Below, piece after piece: positions 14,869 to 27,874 of a DNA stretch of 64,000 bases. Position 1 is the first letter of the stretch; each line of letters begins with the position of its first letter. Origin of the DNA: Paramecium sonneborni (lineage: Eukaryota > Ciliophora > Oligohymenophorea > Peniculida > Parameciidae); contig CAJJDN010000049.1 of NCBI GenBank assembly GCA_905182985.1, positions 358,050-422,049 of the forward strand, given 5' to 3'. The notes under the pieces are model-generated. The model saw only the letters and a list, made by a program, of their open reading frames with translations, was not told the origin of the DNA and did not search any database. A program made the translations under genes and the position numbers.

Positions 14869-16242
14869 ATGCTTTCTAAGTTTTAAAATTCATTCGCTCC
14901 AGATAAGAATCTATAAACTCTAATTGAATCATTCAATCAATCTCAAAAGAATTAAGGGACCATACCTAGAAATAGAATATCAAATACTTATTAATTAATT
15001 CCTGGAACAGCTATTAGACCTCCAGGAACTTAAACATTAAGTAAATTTTATCCATCATCATTAAAGACATATTCTAAGAAAAAGTTACATTTACCTTATA
15101 ATCCAATCCTTCAATCAAGTATTTATATACATATTATTTAAATAGTACAATCTTTTCAAATGACTAATAAGACATATTATTGAAATTCTCACCAAATAAT
15201 AGAAATATATAAATAGTTACTTTGGATAGGCCTTTAAGAGAATAAAAAGAAGAAGATCAAAGTATGAATTCTTATATATCATCTGCCTATTCCTATTAAT
15301 AATAATACAAACTTAAAATTGATTTTAAATTAGAAGATACTGATGAAATTGAAGTAAATGGAAATGATAATCTAATAACCATACTCACTAAAGGATAAAT
15401 TAAATAATAAAAGAATGATTAAAATAAAAAATAAATCTAATGCGTAAATTAAGATATTATTAGTAAAATTCAATAATTTTATAAATAGATAAAAATGAAG
15501 CTTAAATTGTTTAAATTTAAATCAAATTCTTAAGAGAATGGTATGTAAAATTAGGAAATAATCAATTTACTGCTAAAAAAGCTCTTCAAGATTGTTTTAA
15601 ATCATTATAGTTACCAAAAATGAAATTTACGGCTTTTGATAATTAGATTCCAAGTTCAGAATAACCGCCTATTCTTTCCTAACCAGATTTAAATAAAAAA
15701 TAATCTATAAAAACTGAAGTTAAATAAGAACCAGAAAAAGAATAATAATAAGAAGAAGTAGAATAACCTACATAAATATCAGAAAAAGATCTTTAGAATT
15801 TATTTCCTTTAGTAAGCGAAGATTTTGTTTAGAGATAGAAAGAAGCACTTGAAAAAAGTATGTTATCTAATTTTATTTTAGAGAATTCTACTTCTGAAGA
15901 AAAGATTAAACGTTTATTTGAAGAAGTTCGCATTAAATAATTCAAATCATAGCCTTATAATGCTGATAAAAATTTCTTCAGGTGTCCTTATCATAGATGT
16001 TAAAAAGGTTATAAAAAACCCAATTAATTAAAAAATCATATGAAATAAAATCACCAGAAATTATCTGAGATTGGTTTCACAATTGACGACAATGGAGAAT
16101 TCAAATATAATGAGAAAATTTTAGATTATTGTCTACTCTTATGGAAAGTATATCCTAATTTCGTTAAATCAATTATCAATGAAGTAAGTATATATTTCTA
16201 TTATTTTAGATGAGGTAAAGAAAAGAACAACCGAGTGCATGA
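14869..16242 (+). CDS. C2H2 zinc-finger protein, 431 aa
   Basis: Three 26-base introns (15041-15066 AAG, 15509-15534 AAG, 16184-16209 TAG) give exactly 432 codons. The N-terminal half is low-complexity, with Pro/Thr-rich (TAIRPPGTQT) and Gln-rich acidic segments. A middle segment (EWYVKLGNNQFTAKKALQDC) precedes more acidic Gln/Glu repeats. Near the C-terminus CPYHRCQKGY through KNHMKQNH gives Cys-x4-Cys-x12-His-x4-His, a single classical finger that could bind DNA, RNA or protein. Only 10 bases separate it from the stop of the upstream gene. The partner or target cannot be told from sequence. Confidence 0.75.
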
Positions 16243-16329
16243 AATAACATATAATATTATCTATAGGATCTTATCTTATTAAGTTTTTTTTTGTATTATC
16301 GATTAATCAAATTACATTTTTTATTAAGT

Positions 16330-18493
16330 ATGTTAAGCAATTTGATAAGAAAGGCTGATTTGCTTGTTGATCCTTATGAATTTAATATTTCACATAAATA
16401 GAAATCTTTAACTCCAATAGGTTCTATGATACATTGATATATAGGTGGATTTATCAGTATATTGCTTTTAATTTTTACATCCTTTTACATTATAGGCGTA
16501 TTTTAAAGAAGTATCAAAAATTAAACTGCAATTTATGCTGGAACTCAAAGTGATTAAAGTGCTGAGTTTATTTTAAATAATGAAAACACTATATTCGCAA
16601 TTGAATTATCAACATTAAATGGGACAATTTTGAAAAATAACACAGAAGTTAGCAAGTACTAAAAATTAATATCTATAGTTTCTTTACTTTTTCTGCATAA
16701 TATATTTAGTAACAAAGAATAGAAGAGAAGATAGGATTTACTCGAAATTATAGTCAATTAAATTAAACAAAATGTTCTGAGGAATTGATCAAAAAATTCA
16801 ATTTCAATTCTGCTTCAATGACTGAAGAACAATAATAAAATTTAGTTTGTTTTAATGGAGATTTTACTTTACAGGGATAATTCTATGAACCTTATTTTGC
16901 TTATGTAAAATTAACTGTAAGTGTGTGTAATAATCGAACAAGCAATACATGCAAATCAGCATAAGAAATTGAAAGTTTTATAAACAAAGGGTAACATTTA
17001 AAGTATTCAATAGAGTTAATGTGGACATGTTTATAAGAGGATCTAAAATAAAACAATCACTTAATCATACAAATCCAGCTGATATATTTTCTACCAATAT
17101 ATTTTGGAGATTAACTTCAGGTATTGGAGATAATGAAGATATTTATATGTAACCTTTATAAATGGATTTAAGTATGTAAATTTAAATTAAACATAGGAAA
17201 TATTCAATTTTTTAGTGATCTTTTCAATATTGAAGACACTGAAACACTATATAATAGCTCTGTAGTTTAAAGATAAGAGAGAAGATAAGAACCTATATCA
17301 ATAGTTTCTGGAGCAGCTCTATGCACTTTCTATTTAAGGTATATAATAATTAAATTTTATTAGAGCATCACCTGATACATCTTATTATTTTGTCAATTAA
17401 TAGGATCTACCTTCAATTATTTTATCAGCTGTGTCTGAAGCCACTGCTTTATGTTTAGCTATTATGCAAATCATTAAAATGGTCTATAAATTTTATAATG
17501 AGCATAAAACATTAGAAATTCTGATGAACTCTGTTTTTAAATTTGATTTTAAGGCTGTGTAATAAAAAAAATAAACTCATATTCACTAATCATAAATTCC
17601 TAACAGATCTAATTCTTTTTCAAACAAAAACTCCAAAATTTAACTACAATAGGTATATTATTGACACTACATAAAATAGATACTAGATTATACTATTAAT
17701 TATTCTTTTTATAAATATATACTCTATTTAATTCGTAAATTATTCAAAAATTGTTTTGGTAGATGTTATCATATATCTGAAGAAAAAGAACTAGTTATTT
17801 CTTAAATTGCAAAATAAAAAATTGAGCTTGATCTAGATCTAACTAATATCTTAAAAAAACTATATGAAATTGACTGTCTGAAACTTTTTTTATTTGATGA
17901 TGATCAATTAGTGTTATTTAATACTTTTAGCTCTCCCGTCTTTTAAGATTAAATGTCAGATTAAAAAGAACTATTTGATATTTTAAGAGCAAATGCAAAA
18001 TAAGTCAGATCTATCAATTAACTTTAATAATAAGCTATTTAATAAGGCAATGTAGATAATTAGAATGTATATTAATATGCTGCCACATCTGCAAGTATTC
18101 AAATTTTCTATTTTAGTTCCAATTAATGTAAGACTGGCTAAATTAACAAGGTTTTTCAAAGCTTAATTAGGAGCTGAAAATGCAGAAGATTTGGTTGAAA
18201 ATTTTTTAAAAATTACTTAAAATAAAAATTTAAATTGGTAAGCAAATAAATAATTAATGTATTTTGCTATGTAGAATTAGAGTTTGTTTCGTTTGGTTCA
18301 AAAAAATTATCTAAAAGTTGAAGCTGATCAAAATTAAGATTAATAAAAATAATCAAATGATAATTTTAAATTAGATATACCAGATGAATTTGATGAAGCA
18401 AAACTTAACTCTGAAGTACTTGGTAGTAAAGAATCATTTAAAGATCTAGATATAAATTAATCTCCTGATAGTTTTTAGAATAGATTAAAGTGA
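16330..18493 (+). CDS. Multi-exon membrane protein, Paramecium-type family
   Basis: Spliced product 661 aa. Seven introns, all ending TAG: 16421-16444, 16678-16709, 16991-17013, 17172-17196, 17339-17363, 17653-17679 and 18095-18116. The short cytoplasmic N-terminus (MLSNLIRKADLLVDPYEFNI) is followed by a conserved-looking TPIGGF turn and one strong membrane span (SILLLIFTSFYIIGVF). Then comes a region of about 250 aa with several Cys and N-glycosylation sites, a second span (IILSAVSEATALCLAIMQII), and a long charged Gln-rich cytoplasmic tail. Two-span proteins with this opening form large families in Paramecium, but I know no function for them. The last 77 bases are repeated at 19642-19718 by the assembly duplication. 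It converges on the histidine kinase gene. Confidence 0.8.
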
Positions 18494-19640
18494 ACTTTAT
18501 TATCAATGTTAGCACAATTTTAAGATTGCATCATATTTTCTTCTTTCACTTTTTATTTTTCTTAGACTTAATATTTTTTAAATTCAAAGGTTTTGAGATT
18601 CATAATCCAATAAATCAAAGTTAATTCATATTTGAAATTAGATCTTGAGAATTTTGATTTAATACTGTAATATCAGAGGTCTTAAATATAGTAAATTTAT
18701 AAAGTATAAACATTTATAACATCATATGTTAAATTCTTAAAATATCTTCAATATTTTTTATTTATTAGTAGGTTTTGTAGATACATAATTAAAGCCATAT
18801 TTAAGACACTTTTCTATGTCTTTTTTTGCATCATAGCCAGTAATAGCAATAATAGGAGTTTTTCTCTAAACTTGAATTTAATCTTCGAATATTCTAATTT
18901 GTTTGGCACAATCCCATCCATTCATAATAGGCATATTAATATCCATTAATATTGCTTTAAAACCAAGACAACAACAACAATTTTATATTCTTTTTTAGCG
19001 GATTATTTCTAAAGCTTAAAAACCATTAAAAGCCATAGTAATTTAATACTTTTTGTGATTAGAATTCAAGTTTCGAATAATGTTAGCCAATATATCTAAA
19101 TTGAAATGTTCATCATCTACTATAAGTATATCATTTGAATTACAAACAGTGTTTGGATAAGTTGCCTAATAAATGACAAATAAACAAATAAATACAATCC
19201 TTTTAAGCAAACTTCTCTTAGTTGGACTTAATTTAACAATAGTTTCTTCTTTATTTTCTGGTTCTGGAATATCGTCATCATTATGATACTTTTTAATAGA
19301 ATCATAATTTAAAAAAAAGTAAAATTACGATCCACCTCCCATAATAGATTCTAAAAATAAACTATTTAATCCTTAAGGACCCATAGCCTTTATAATGTAT
19401 TGGCTAACACTTAAACCTAAACCTATTCCAACTGAATCTTTAGATATTTTTGGATCATCATCTACAGAGAGAAACTAAATACTATTTAAGATTACTTTTT
19501 TATTAAGTATTCCTTTCAATTCTTCTTTCATTCCTATACCACTATCAATTATCCTTATTTATACTATCTATTATTGTTTAATTTCCTTAATCTCTTCCAA
19601 TCCAGATATGGAATCCAATTAAAAATCTCTACTAACTTAT
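18417..19640. repeat. Direct repeat, copy 1 of 2 (1224 bases)
   Basis: Appears identical to 19642-20865, with a single N at 19641 between them. It holds the 3' end of the membrane-protein gene and the 3' third of the histidine kinase gene. Best read as an unmerged contig overlap. Confidence 0.9.
18722..19640 (-). pseudogene. False C-terminal fragment of the histidine kinase
   Basis: Repeats the kinase G boxes and response-regulator domain of the gene at 19947-22876, and is cut at the N (19641). It has no start codon of its own and is almost certainly an assembly copy. Confidence 0.85.
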
Positions 19641-19641
19641 N

Positions 19642-20865
19642 TACTTGGTAGTAAAGAATCATTTAAAGATCTAGATATAAATTAATCTCCTGATAGTTTT
19701 TAGAATAGATTAAAGTGAACTTTATTATCAATGTTAGCACAATTTTAAGATTGCATCATATTTTCTTCTTTCACTTTTTATTTTTCTTAGACTTAATATT
19801 TTTTAAATTCAAAGGTTTTGAGATTCATAATCCAATAAATCAAAGTTAATTCATATTTGAAATTAGATCTTGAGAATTTTGATTTAATACTGTAATATCA
19901 GAGGTCTTAAATATAGTAAATTTATAAAGTATAAACATTTATAACATCATATGTTAAATTCTTAAAATATCTTCAATATTTTTTATTTATTAGTAGGTTT
20001 TGTAGATACATAATTAAAGCCATATTTAAGACACTTTTCTATGTCTTTTTTTGCATCATAGCCAGTAATAGCAATAATAGGAGTTTTTCTCTAAACTTGA
20101 ATTTAATCTTCGAATATTCTAATTTGTTTGGCACAATCCCATCCATTCATAATAGGCATATTAATATCCATTAATATTGCTTTAAAACCAAGACAACAAC
20201 AACAATTTTATATTCTTTTTTAGCGGATTATTTCTAAAGCTTAAAAACCATTAAAAGCCATAGTAATTTAATACTTTTTGTGATTAGAATTCAAGTTTCG
20301 AATAATGTTAGCCAATATATCTAAATTGAAATGTTCATCATCTACTATAAGTATATCATTTGAATTACAAACAGTGTTTGGATAAGTTGCCTAATAAATG
20401 ACAAATAAACAAATAAATACAATCCTTTTAAGCAAACTTCTCTTAGTTGGACTTAATTTAACAATAGTTTCTTCTTTATTTTCTGGTTCTGGAATATCGT
20501 CATCATTATGATACTTTTTAATAGAATCATAATTTAAAAAAAAGTAAAATTACGATCCACCTCCCATAATAGATTCTAAAAATAAACTATTTAATCCTTA
20601 AGGACCCATAGCCTTTATAATGTATTGGCTAACACTTAAACCTAAACCTATTCCAACTGAATCTTTAGATATTTTTGGATCATCATCTACAGAGAGAAAC
20701 TAAATACTATTTAAGATTACTTTTTTATTAAGTATTCCTTTCAATTCTTCTTTCATTCCTATACCACTATCAATTATCCTTATTTATACTATCTATTATT
20801 GTTTAATTTCCTTAATCTCTTCCAATCCAGATATGGAATCCAATTAAAAATCTCTACTAACTTAT
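19642..20865. repeat. Direct repeat, copy 2 of 2 (1224 bases)
   Basis: Appears identical to 18417-19640, offset 1225. Its first 77 bases repeat the last codons of the membrane-protein gene (false stop at 19716-19718). The rest is continuous with the upstream part of the histidine kinase gene. Confidence 0.9.
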
Positions 20866-22876
20866 ATTGTTATTCCTCCTTATTAAGTAAATTTAATTCC
20901 GTTTGTCAGTAAATTAATTAAAACTTATTAGAATCTATTCTTATCTCCTATAACTATTATTGTCTCAGATGGCAATTCTATGTTAAGATTTAGTTTCTTT
21001 TCATAACATTAAACTTTGATTAAATCTACGCATAGATTAATAACACTATTCAAATCAAATTTTTCTATATTTAATTCAAATTAATCTTCTAATATATCTC
21101 TGTAATCAAAAAAATCTTATAATTTCAATTACATTAAGTTAATATATTTTAATGACAATCCTAAATTTTTATTAAGTTCTTATATATTATCTATTCTTTC
21201 ATAAGCTTCACTTATATAACCATTAACTGCATTCAAACTAGTCCTTAATTCATGAGATAATGATCTCATTATAGTTTTCTTTGCTTATTCCAATTTCTTT
21301 ACTGTGTATTACAAAAGCAAAGGACTTAATTCATTTATACAATATATTTAAAAATCCTATTCATCATTTAAAACATCACTTATTTATATCAAGTTTACCA
21401 TTAGTCTCACTTTATGATTAGTACTTGATTATTATCCAAAACCATCATTCATACATTTAAATTGTTCATTATTTTCTATTAAATTATGATTCATAGTTTC
21501 AGTATGATTAGGGGACAATTTCAAATTTTCGCAATAAATAGAATTCTGTATTTCTTATGCCTTTGAAAATTAACATAAATTTCTAGAACTCTATTTACTT
21601 ATGTTCATATTATTTGATGACTTTTTTCTTCGTTTTGTTTTAGCAGATAAAATAAAAGATTTTGGTTAATGGCTAATTTATATTTACAAATGTATCGTTG
21701 TTATATAGCTTTTTCTTGAAGAATTAAGCAAATAATCATTTGTATTTATATCACTAAAGATGTCCTTAGATTTCTTTTTTAGTGAAGCTGAATTTGGACA
21801 CATAAAACTCACATTTTGTAATGTATTCTAAGATGGTTATCTTTTAAAATCTACATTTATTATTTTATATTGATCATCTGTTATACCTTCATCATTTATT
21901 TAAGGAATAAAATCAGAAATCTAAAATCCATCATTCTTTATTTCTTCTAGATTTAGATTCCTTATAAAATCTATTTATTATTATTCTTTGCTTTAATTAT
22001 TCATAGACTGAGCAAGTTCATCTGATATTTATAAAGTTTATGCTAATTTCTCAAATAATTGATTTGAATATGTTATTTATTTGGTGTTCTAATCTAAGAT
22101 GCAAACTGCACTTGGCATTTACTCAATAATAGATAGTAGCTTCAACTATTTTATATAGTTAGCAATAAAGTGAGATTCCAATTAAAAATTGTGAATTAAA
22201 GCTATTGAACATATAATACATATTTCAAAGGTTTCCAAATTGTAAAAAAATATGATTACAAAGATAAAATAAAAATATAGCAAAATCTTTATGAGTAAGT
22301 TAGAATGGCTATTTACAAGTATCATATAAAGGTAAATGAATATCTTATTTTTTTCTTCATTTTCTACTGTTACCAAGATATATATTGTAATCAGGCAGTA
22401 TTATACAAAAAAATAAATCTATATTTTCTAATAAAAGGAGTAGATGCATAAAATTGTGATCTCTAAGACTATAAATAGTGTTAATCGTATAATATTTATC
22501 ATGTTTTCTAATTTGATAATTTCTACAATTAAGCTAATTAACACATAAAATACACCTAGAGCGATAGCCATATGATAAAACATGCTTCTTTTACAAATTA
22601 AATCATTTTCCTTCCATTATGAATAATTTGAAGATTTCAATATTTTTTTATAGTGAGGCCATTGTTTTTAGATTGAATTTTTTTAAAGCTCCTTCATAAA
22701 AATTAAGTGCAAATTTAATAAATTACTTTAATACATTAAGACCAATATTCTGAATAAAAAATACTTTTTTCATTAATAATAGAGTTATTATATGCATCTA
22801 TAACTTCCAATAAGTTATTCTTAAATAAAAGAAAATCTTTAAAAGTACTATTTTTTTATATTGGCTTAATAAACAT
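19947..22876 (-). CDS. Membrane hybrid histidine kinase with receiver domain
   Basis: Two-component sensor of 954 aa. Order: N-terminal segment, five or six hydrophobic spans (for example MAIALGVFYVLISLIVEII and LLIKILLYFYFIFVIIFFY), a PAS-like segment (MPSAVCILDQNTKQITYSNQ), and a linker. Then comes the dimerisation/phosphoacceptor helix SHELRTSLNAVNGY (His), N box LINLLTNGIKFTQQGG, G1 IIDSGIGM and G2 SVGIGLGLSVSQYI. The receiver domain has ILIVDDEHFN (acidic pair), MDINMPIMNG (phospho-accepting Asp) and the STKPTNK lysine. Introns at 22692-22726 (35 bases, AAG) and 20391-20420 (30 bases, TAG) give exactly 955 codons. The start was chosen as the ATG at 22876 (MFIKPIQKNS), after which the frame stays open. 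Ligand unknown. Confidence 0.88.
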
Positions 22877-23392
22877 CTTTGAAATGTCTTAATTTTAAAC
22901 TTCTTTCTTAAATAATTTTGTAATCGTTAAACAATTGATAGGTATAATGAAAATAATAAAATTTAGAAGGAGAGGTAATTAATAAGTTTAATTTAAAAAT
23001 ACAGAAATTTCATCAATTTTTAAGTTCTTATGATTATTAGTTGATGTTCAATTGAAAAGTATAGTTAATTATGGAGATCATATTAGGCGACTGAATTAAA
23101 AGATCAAAAGTAAAATGTTATTTGATTCCAAAAAATTCTTTCTTTTTTTTTCTTAAATATAAAGATTCAAATAGAAATTGATCAGATGCAATTTGTAAAT
23201 TGTTTTCTTAGATAAACTATAATTGATGTATTATAAGTTTTACTAAATATTAGTCTAAATAAATTGGTTAAAGAAAAGATAGATTAAACAATAACATAAG
23301 CTCACAATCATTTTAAAAAATGCCTGCTTTATTGAAAAAATTATTAAACAATATGTTTGAAATTATAATTATATATTTTTCTATTAGATAAT
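22877..23392. other. Intergenic between divergent genes
   Basis: About 500 bases between the start of the histidine kinase and the start of the next plus-strand gene. A+T-rich, no convincing frame. It probably holds both promoters. Confidence 0.5.
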
Positions 23393-25970
23393 ATGAATAA
23401 AAGGCAAGGAAGGATGAATGTAGATAGAATCTATGATATAGATAATTGATATAAAGTTTTTAGAATGATGAAAACTATGATAAGAAATTGAATTATAAAC
23501 CCCGCAAAAACCTCTTTTAATTTTTTAACGATCAATTATAAAATTATGTTTTAAACAACTAGCAGTATAAATTCTTAGCAATCTCCGAATAGATTTAAGT
23601 TTAAGTCTAAAGTCAGGTATGTAGTTTATGTGAGTTTAGTTTTTTTAATGACAATATAATGCCAGCTACCACAACTAAAATTACAATGCAATACAAAGAA
23701 TTTTTAAGAAATATGTTATCAACATTATAAGATAAAGCATCATTTGCTAATTTGAGTGAGTTTGATTAATTGAAGCCAAATTAAATGGCTGTTTCTATAT
23801 AAAGTTGTTATAATCCAAAGTTTAAAAGCTCAGGAGTAGATGAGACAAAGGAAGCATTTTAAGATCTTTTAGATGAAATAAAACAAACATTAAATAGAAA
23901 GTATTGATTTAAGAAAAATAATGATTAGATTTCCATTTATTAAAGTGTTTCATCAATAAATAAATCATCCTGATCATTATTTATAGATTTAACTATTTTA
24001 AGCAGATGTTCATTCAATTGTGTTATATTCTCGTTAATTTTCAAAGGAATAAATAACACCTAAATTGATAGGAGATTTAGTTTGGCTTTATTTAAAGAAA
24101 TTTAATTTAACAGTTAATGTTGATTGTCCCATCAAACATGTTGTACCAGTTTGTGAGGAAGGAATTTAAAAAAGCATTTTAGAAGGACTATAAGTAACCG
24201 TCCGTTAGAGAGAAGCATTAACATTATAATAAGCATAAACTCCAACAAAGTAGATTGTAATTAGAACTTCAATTTGTTAATAAGCTGGAAGTGCTTAAAA
24301 AAGTGCATCTAAATTAGATATTTATAAAAGTACAGAAAATATTAGAGATATGGAGAAATCAGTAAGAGTTTATTTTTCACCTACGAAATCTCAGGCTTGG
24401 ATGACTTAAACAAATGTATCATAAATTGATCTTTCTGGTTCAAAATAAAAACCTTAATCACCAGAAAAAAAATTCACTGTTAAGTTATTTTCATAGACAG
24501 TTCCTATAACTTGTTTTGAAGAAGCTAAATTTATTGATTTAGTTTAATAAATCAATTCTTATGAAATTGAAATAACTGGAAATTGTATACAAACTACTAA
24601 ATCATAATTAAATGTTGATGAATTATTGGATGAGAATACTGATACTGTATATGTATCTACTAGAGTAGAAAGAACAGATTTAATTAAATGTATAATCAAA
24701 GCTTCTGAAGATGCAACTGTTAATGTTACTAAAAACATTACTGAAACTATAACCTATGATATTAATGAATAAGCATTTATTTTTTATGGAAGAGATAAAC
24801 AAGAATATCTTATTGATGTTTCAAAAAAAGATTGTTTTTCATAAAAAAAAACAGTATTTTTGTAAGGAAATGCAGATGTTAAAATTGAATTTGATTTAGT
24901 GAGTTGTGTAGAAACTACTCTTTAATTTAAAGTCTATAATATACTTTTAAAAAGTGGATAGCATAAAGATATTGAAAACTGTAGATTAGAAATATTTTAG
25001 TCAGATTAAGCTGACCAAGAACCTATTATTGGGATAACAAATGAATAGGGTTTATTTAATTGTCCAGGACTTATGTTTAAATAAGTTAGAGTACATGCTT
25101 AACGAAAAGGATTCTTATAAGTGTCCTATGATTTTGATGTACTAGCAAACTCAACTGGATAATTATTGAGCATTCCAATGATACCAGATTATTATAGTCT
25201 TATAAATTAGTACCATATTTTGATTTATGTTCCAAATAAAAATAACTTTTAACTTGAGTATTCAATGATATGTCCAGGTAAATAATATTATCATTTTAGA
25301 TGGAATGAAGATTGATTCTAAAAATAGATCTCATAACGTTATGAAATCAAAATTGGAAATTAATAGAATAAATCAGTAAACAATGTTATGGAATTTTTCT
25401 GTTCATGTTTAATCATTAGATCCATTCTTATCTGATAACTGCTTCTAATTTTTTATAAATAATTAAAAACCTAAACGAACTTTATTATGTTAAGAACCTT
25501 TATCACCATAATGCAAAGAAAACAGTGGAAGTACTTCTAGTAAAGCATCATGTTTTAAGACTGTTAATCTAAATGAAATGTTTTTAAAAACAAGAGTTAT
25601 GTAAACTGAAATAAAAACATTTGTAAGATAAGAAAGTGATGTAATTGCATAAAAGATTAATAATTTTTGTGCAGAAGAATCTGTTAGAATATTTGTAACT
25701 TTTGGACATAAGATTTTAGAAACCTTTATGATATAAAGTAATTTGCTTTTGTAAAATGAAAAATGTTTTGGAGTTATAGATTGTAATAATTAAATTATTA
25801 ATTTAGTGGATAAAAGACTTTTTGTAAGAGATAATGATGCGACATAATAAAATATAAAAAGGAATCTATCTAAAATGCCAACATTTAAAAAAGATATGAA
25901 AATTGGAAATGAGGATCGTACAATGACAACTATATTATCCCATATAACCAATTAAAGGTTTTAGGAATGA
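23393..25970 (+). CDS. Large unknown protein, about 830 aa
   Basis: I do not recognise it. From the ATG at 23659 (MPATTTKITMQYKEF) the gene reads clearly to TGA 25968-25970, with introns of 28 bases near 23907 and 22 bases near 25277. An open frame without ATG continues upstream (KLNYKPRKNLFQF ... QSQVCSLCEFSFFND). If a 44-base intron is allowed it can be joined to an ATG at 23393, so the start is uncertain between these two. The middle looks rich in beta strand with repeated Val/Ile/Thr patterns (SVRVYFSPTKS, YDFDVLANSTGQLLSIPMIP) and few charged clusters. No signal peptide or membrane span is clear. The pattern of strands suggests immunoglobulin-like or similar sandwich domains, an inference only. 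Confidence 0.65.
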
Positions 25971-26028
25971 AAATTATATATAAATATAATTTACTTATGA
26001 TTTAAAATATATTTTGAATCTTTATTTA

Positions 26029-26598
26029 TCAATCACTTGAACGTGAATGAGAGCTTGAAGAAGAACTCTTGCTCTTGCTCTTTCTCTTTCTCTTTTTTGA
26101 TTTTTTCTTTTCACTACTCGAGGAAGAGCTAGAAGATCTATGCTTTCTTCTTTTCTTTTTCTTCTTTGAATGGCGCCTAATGTCACATGTTCTTATACCT
26201 GGAGTCAGAATAAGAGCGTCTATTTAAACGACAATTTCGAGCACTAATATTATATTTAATTCACTTACAAATGCCCCTATTTTCCACATTAATAACAGGC
26301 TCCATCCTTTTTCTTTGCTCGTGCTAGCTCAACAATCAAATTTCTTCCATTCATCTCCTATTAATTCATCAATCTAACAGCATCTGCTGCCTCTTCAGGC
26401 TTGGTATAAGCCTGCACCCTAATGCCAACTCCCACGTCTTACGATGAAACAAAAACGTCCTTTCCATGAAAATTCCTGAATCTCTCCATGTTTTGCAAAA
26501 GCACTCTTAATATCCATTTCTGATTCTTTAGCTGAATATCCTGTCACATAAATCCGATTTGCCTCTTCCTTTTTATGCTAATCCGAATCTGATGACAT
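26029..26598 (-). CDS. SR splicing factor: RRM, zinc knuckle, RS tail
   Basis: RNA-binding splicing regulator, 163 aa. Domains in order: an RRM (IYVTGYSAKESEMDIKSAF, GRFCFIAYTKPEEA, NGRNLIVELAR), a CCHC zinc knuckle CYQCGKQGHFARNC (Cys-x2-Cys-x4-His-x4-Cys), and an Arg/Lys/Ser-rich tail (RSSSSSSSSEKKKSKKRKRK). This is the architecture of SRSF7 / plant RSZ22 proteins. Three introns: 26177-26198 (TAG), 26244-26268 (TAG) and 26412-26442 (31 bases, ends CAG); spliced length is exactly 164 codons. The first-transcribed intron, 26412-26442, is unusually G+C-rich and contains a competing TAG seven bases before the acceptor used. The gene as a whole is richer in G+C than its surroundings. Confidence 0.92.
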
Positions 26599-27874
26599 AT
26601 TTTAATTATATTAATGATAACTTTTATCTCAATCATAATCAAATACACTTATACAAATAGAAGCATTTTTTATTTCATTTTAAAATACTTTTTATTATTT
26701 AAATTAGATAATATAAAAAAGGATTATCATCTTTTTTCTATGCTAAATTATTCTATCTATTATTTAATCAATATCATAAATCTTCCATTGTATTTTTTAG
26801 AGTCAAATATAATATTGTGAATCATGATAATAAAATTGTTTCTTATTTACTTTTATTTTATTTTTTAACAAGTACTCCAGTAAATATTTGTTTATTCCAA
26901 ACTCTTCATTTAAAAATTTTATTCTCTCTATAATATTGATTTATATTTTAAGAGTTTTGATATCTCATGAAAGTTTTTTATTAATTTTAAAAAATAAAAA
27001 TTAGAACAACTAAGAGACTGGATATATATATTTTTTTTTATTTAGAATCAACAAGCTTTGAGTAATTATATCATTGTTTAATCATTTCCTCTATCAACTA
27101 AATAGTTTTGAAGATTTTAATTGCAATTTTTAACTCAAAATCTCAAAAATAAAAGTATGTATTTTATTAAAGAATTAAGTTTGATATTAAAATTCCTTAT
27201 TCATTTTATAGATTTTATGATAATATTTTATTGAAGTACATTAAATGATTTTTATATTTAGGCTTAATTTCCTTTTTTATTTTTACATTATTATTTTAAA
27301 ATCAAAATTATCCTCAGACCAATTCCAGCATTCATTAAAATCTAATTTTGATTATATAGATAAATAATATTAAATATAAAAATTAAGGTGAAGATAAAAA
27401 TAAATATATTAATAATGCCATTTGAATAAAAAAGGACTTAAGTCTAATTGAGTTAATGACATCTCTTTATATTAAATGTATTAAAACTGAAATCGATAAA
27501 CTAAGAGATCAGCATTCTTTATGAAATTTTTAATATTGAGAAATTTTATTAATGAAAATAATTTCATTTATAAAAACATAATGAAGCTTCAGACTGATGG
27601 AATTTTAAATTTATAACTAAAATAGTCATTTTTTAATTTTACAAATATTTGTATAATTAAATCCTATAGTTGAATGAAAATTCTGATTTTATAATTTTAT
27701 GTAAAATTAAGGAACACATACATAATAAGAATAAGTTTTTTATCTGTAAATTTAATATTTTTATTTTTGGAAATATAATTTTGTTGTAATATAAAAATTC
27801 TAAATAATAGTAGGTGATAGATAAAGTAAAACTTTGGATTCTCATTAAAAAAAAACCCACAAATATATTAAATA
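26599..27874. other. Intergenic, no gene seen
   Basis: About 1.3 kb of very A+T-rich DNA. Short hydrophobic frames occur on both strands (for example near 26614-26820 and 27657-27878), but their composition matches translated A+T-rich DNA and I do not call them genes. Confidence 0.45.

Noticed and set aside
15119..15145. A 27-base TAG intron in the C2H2 gene
   Set aside because: It looks perfect but leads to an early TGA. An AAG intron at 15041-15066 keeps the frame through this segment and gives a whole number of codons.
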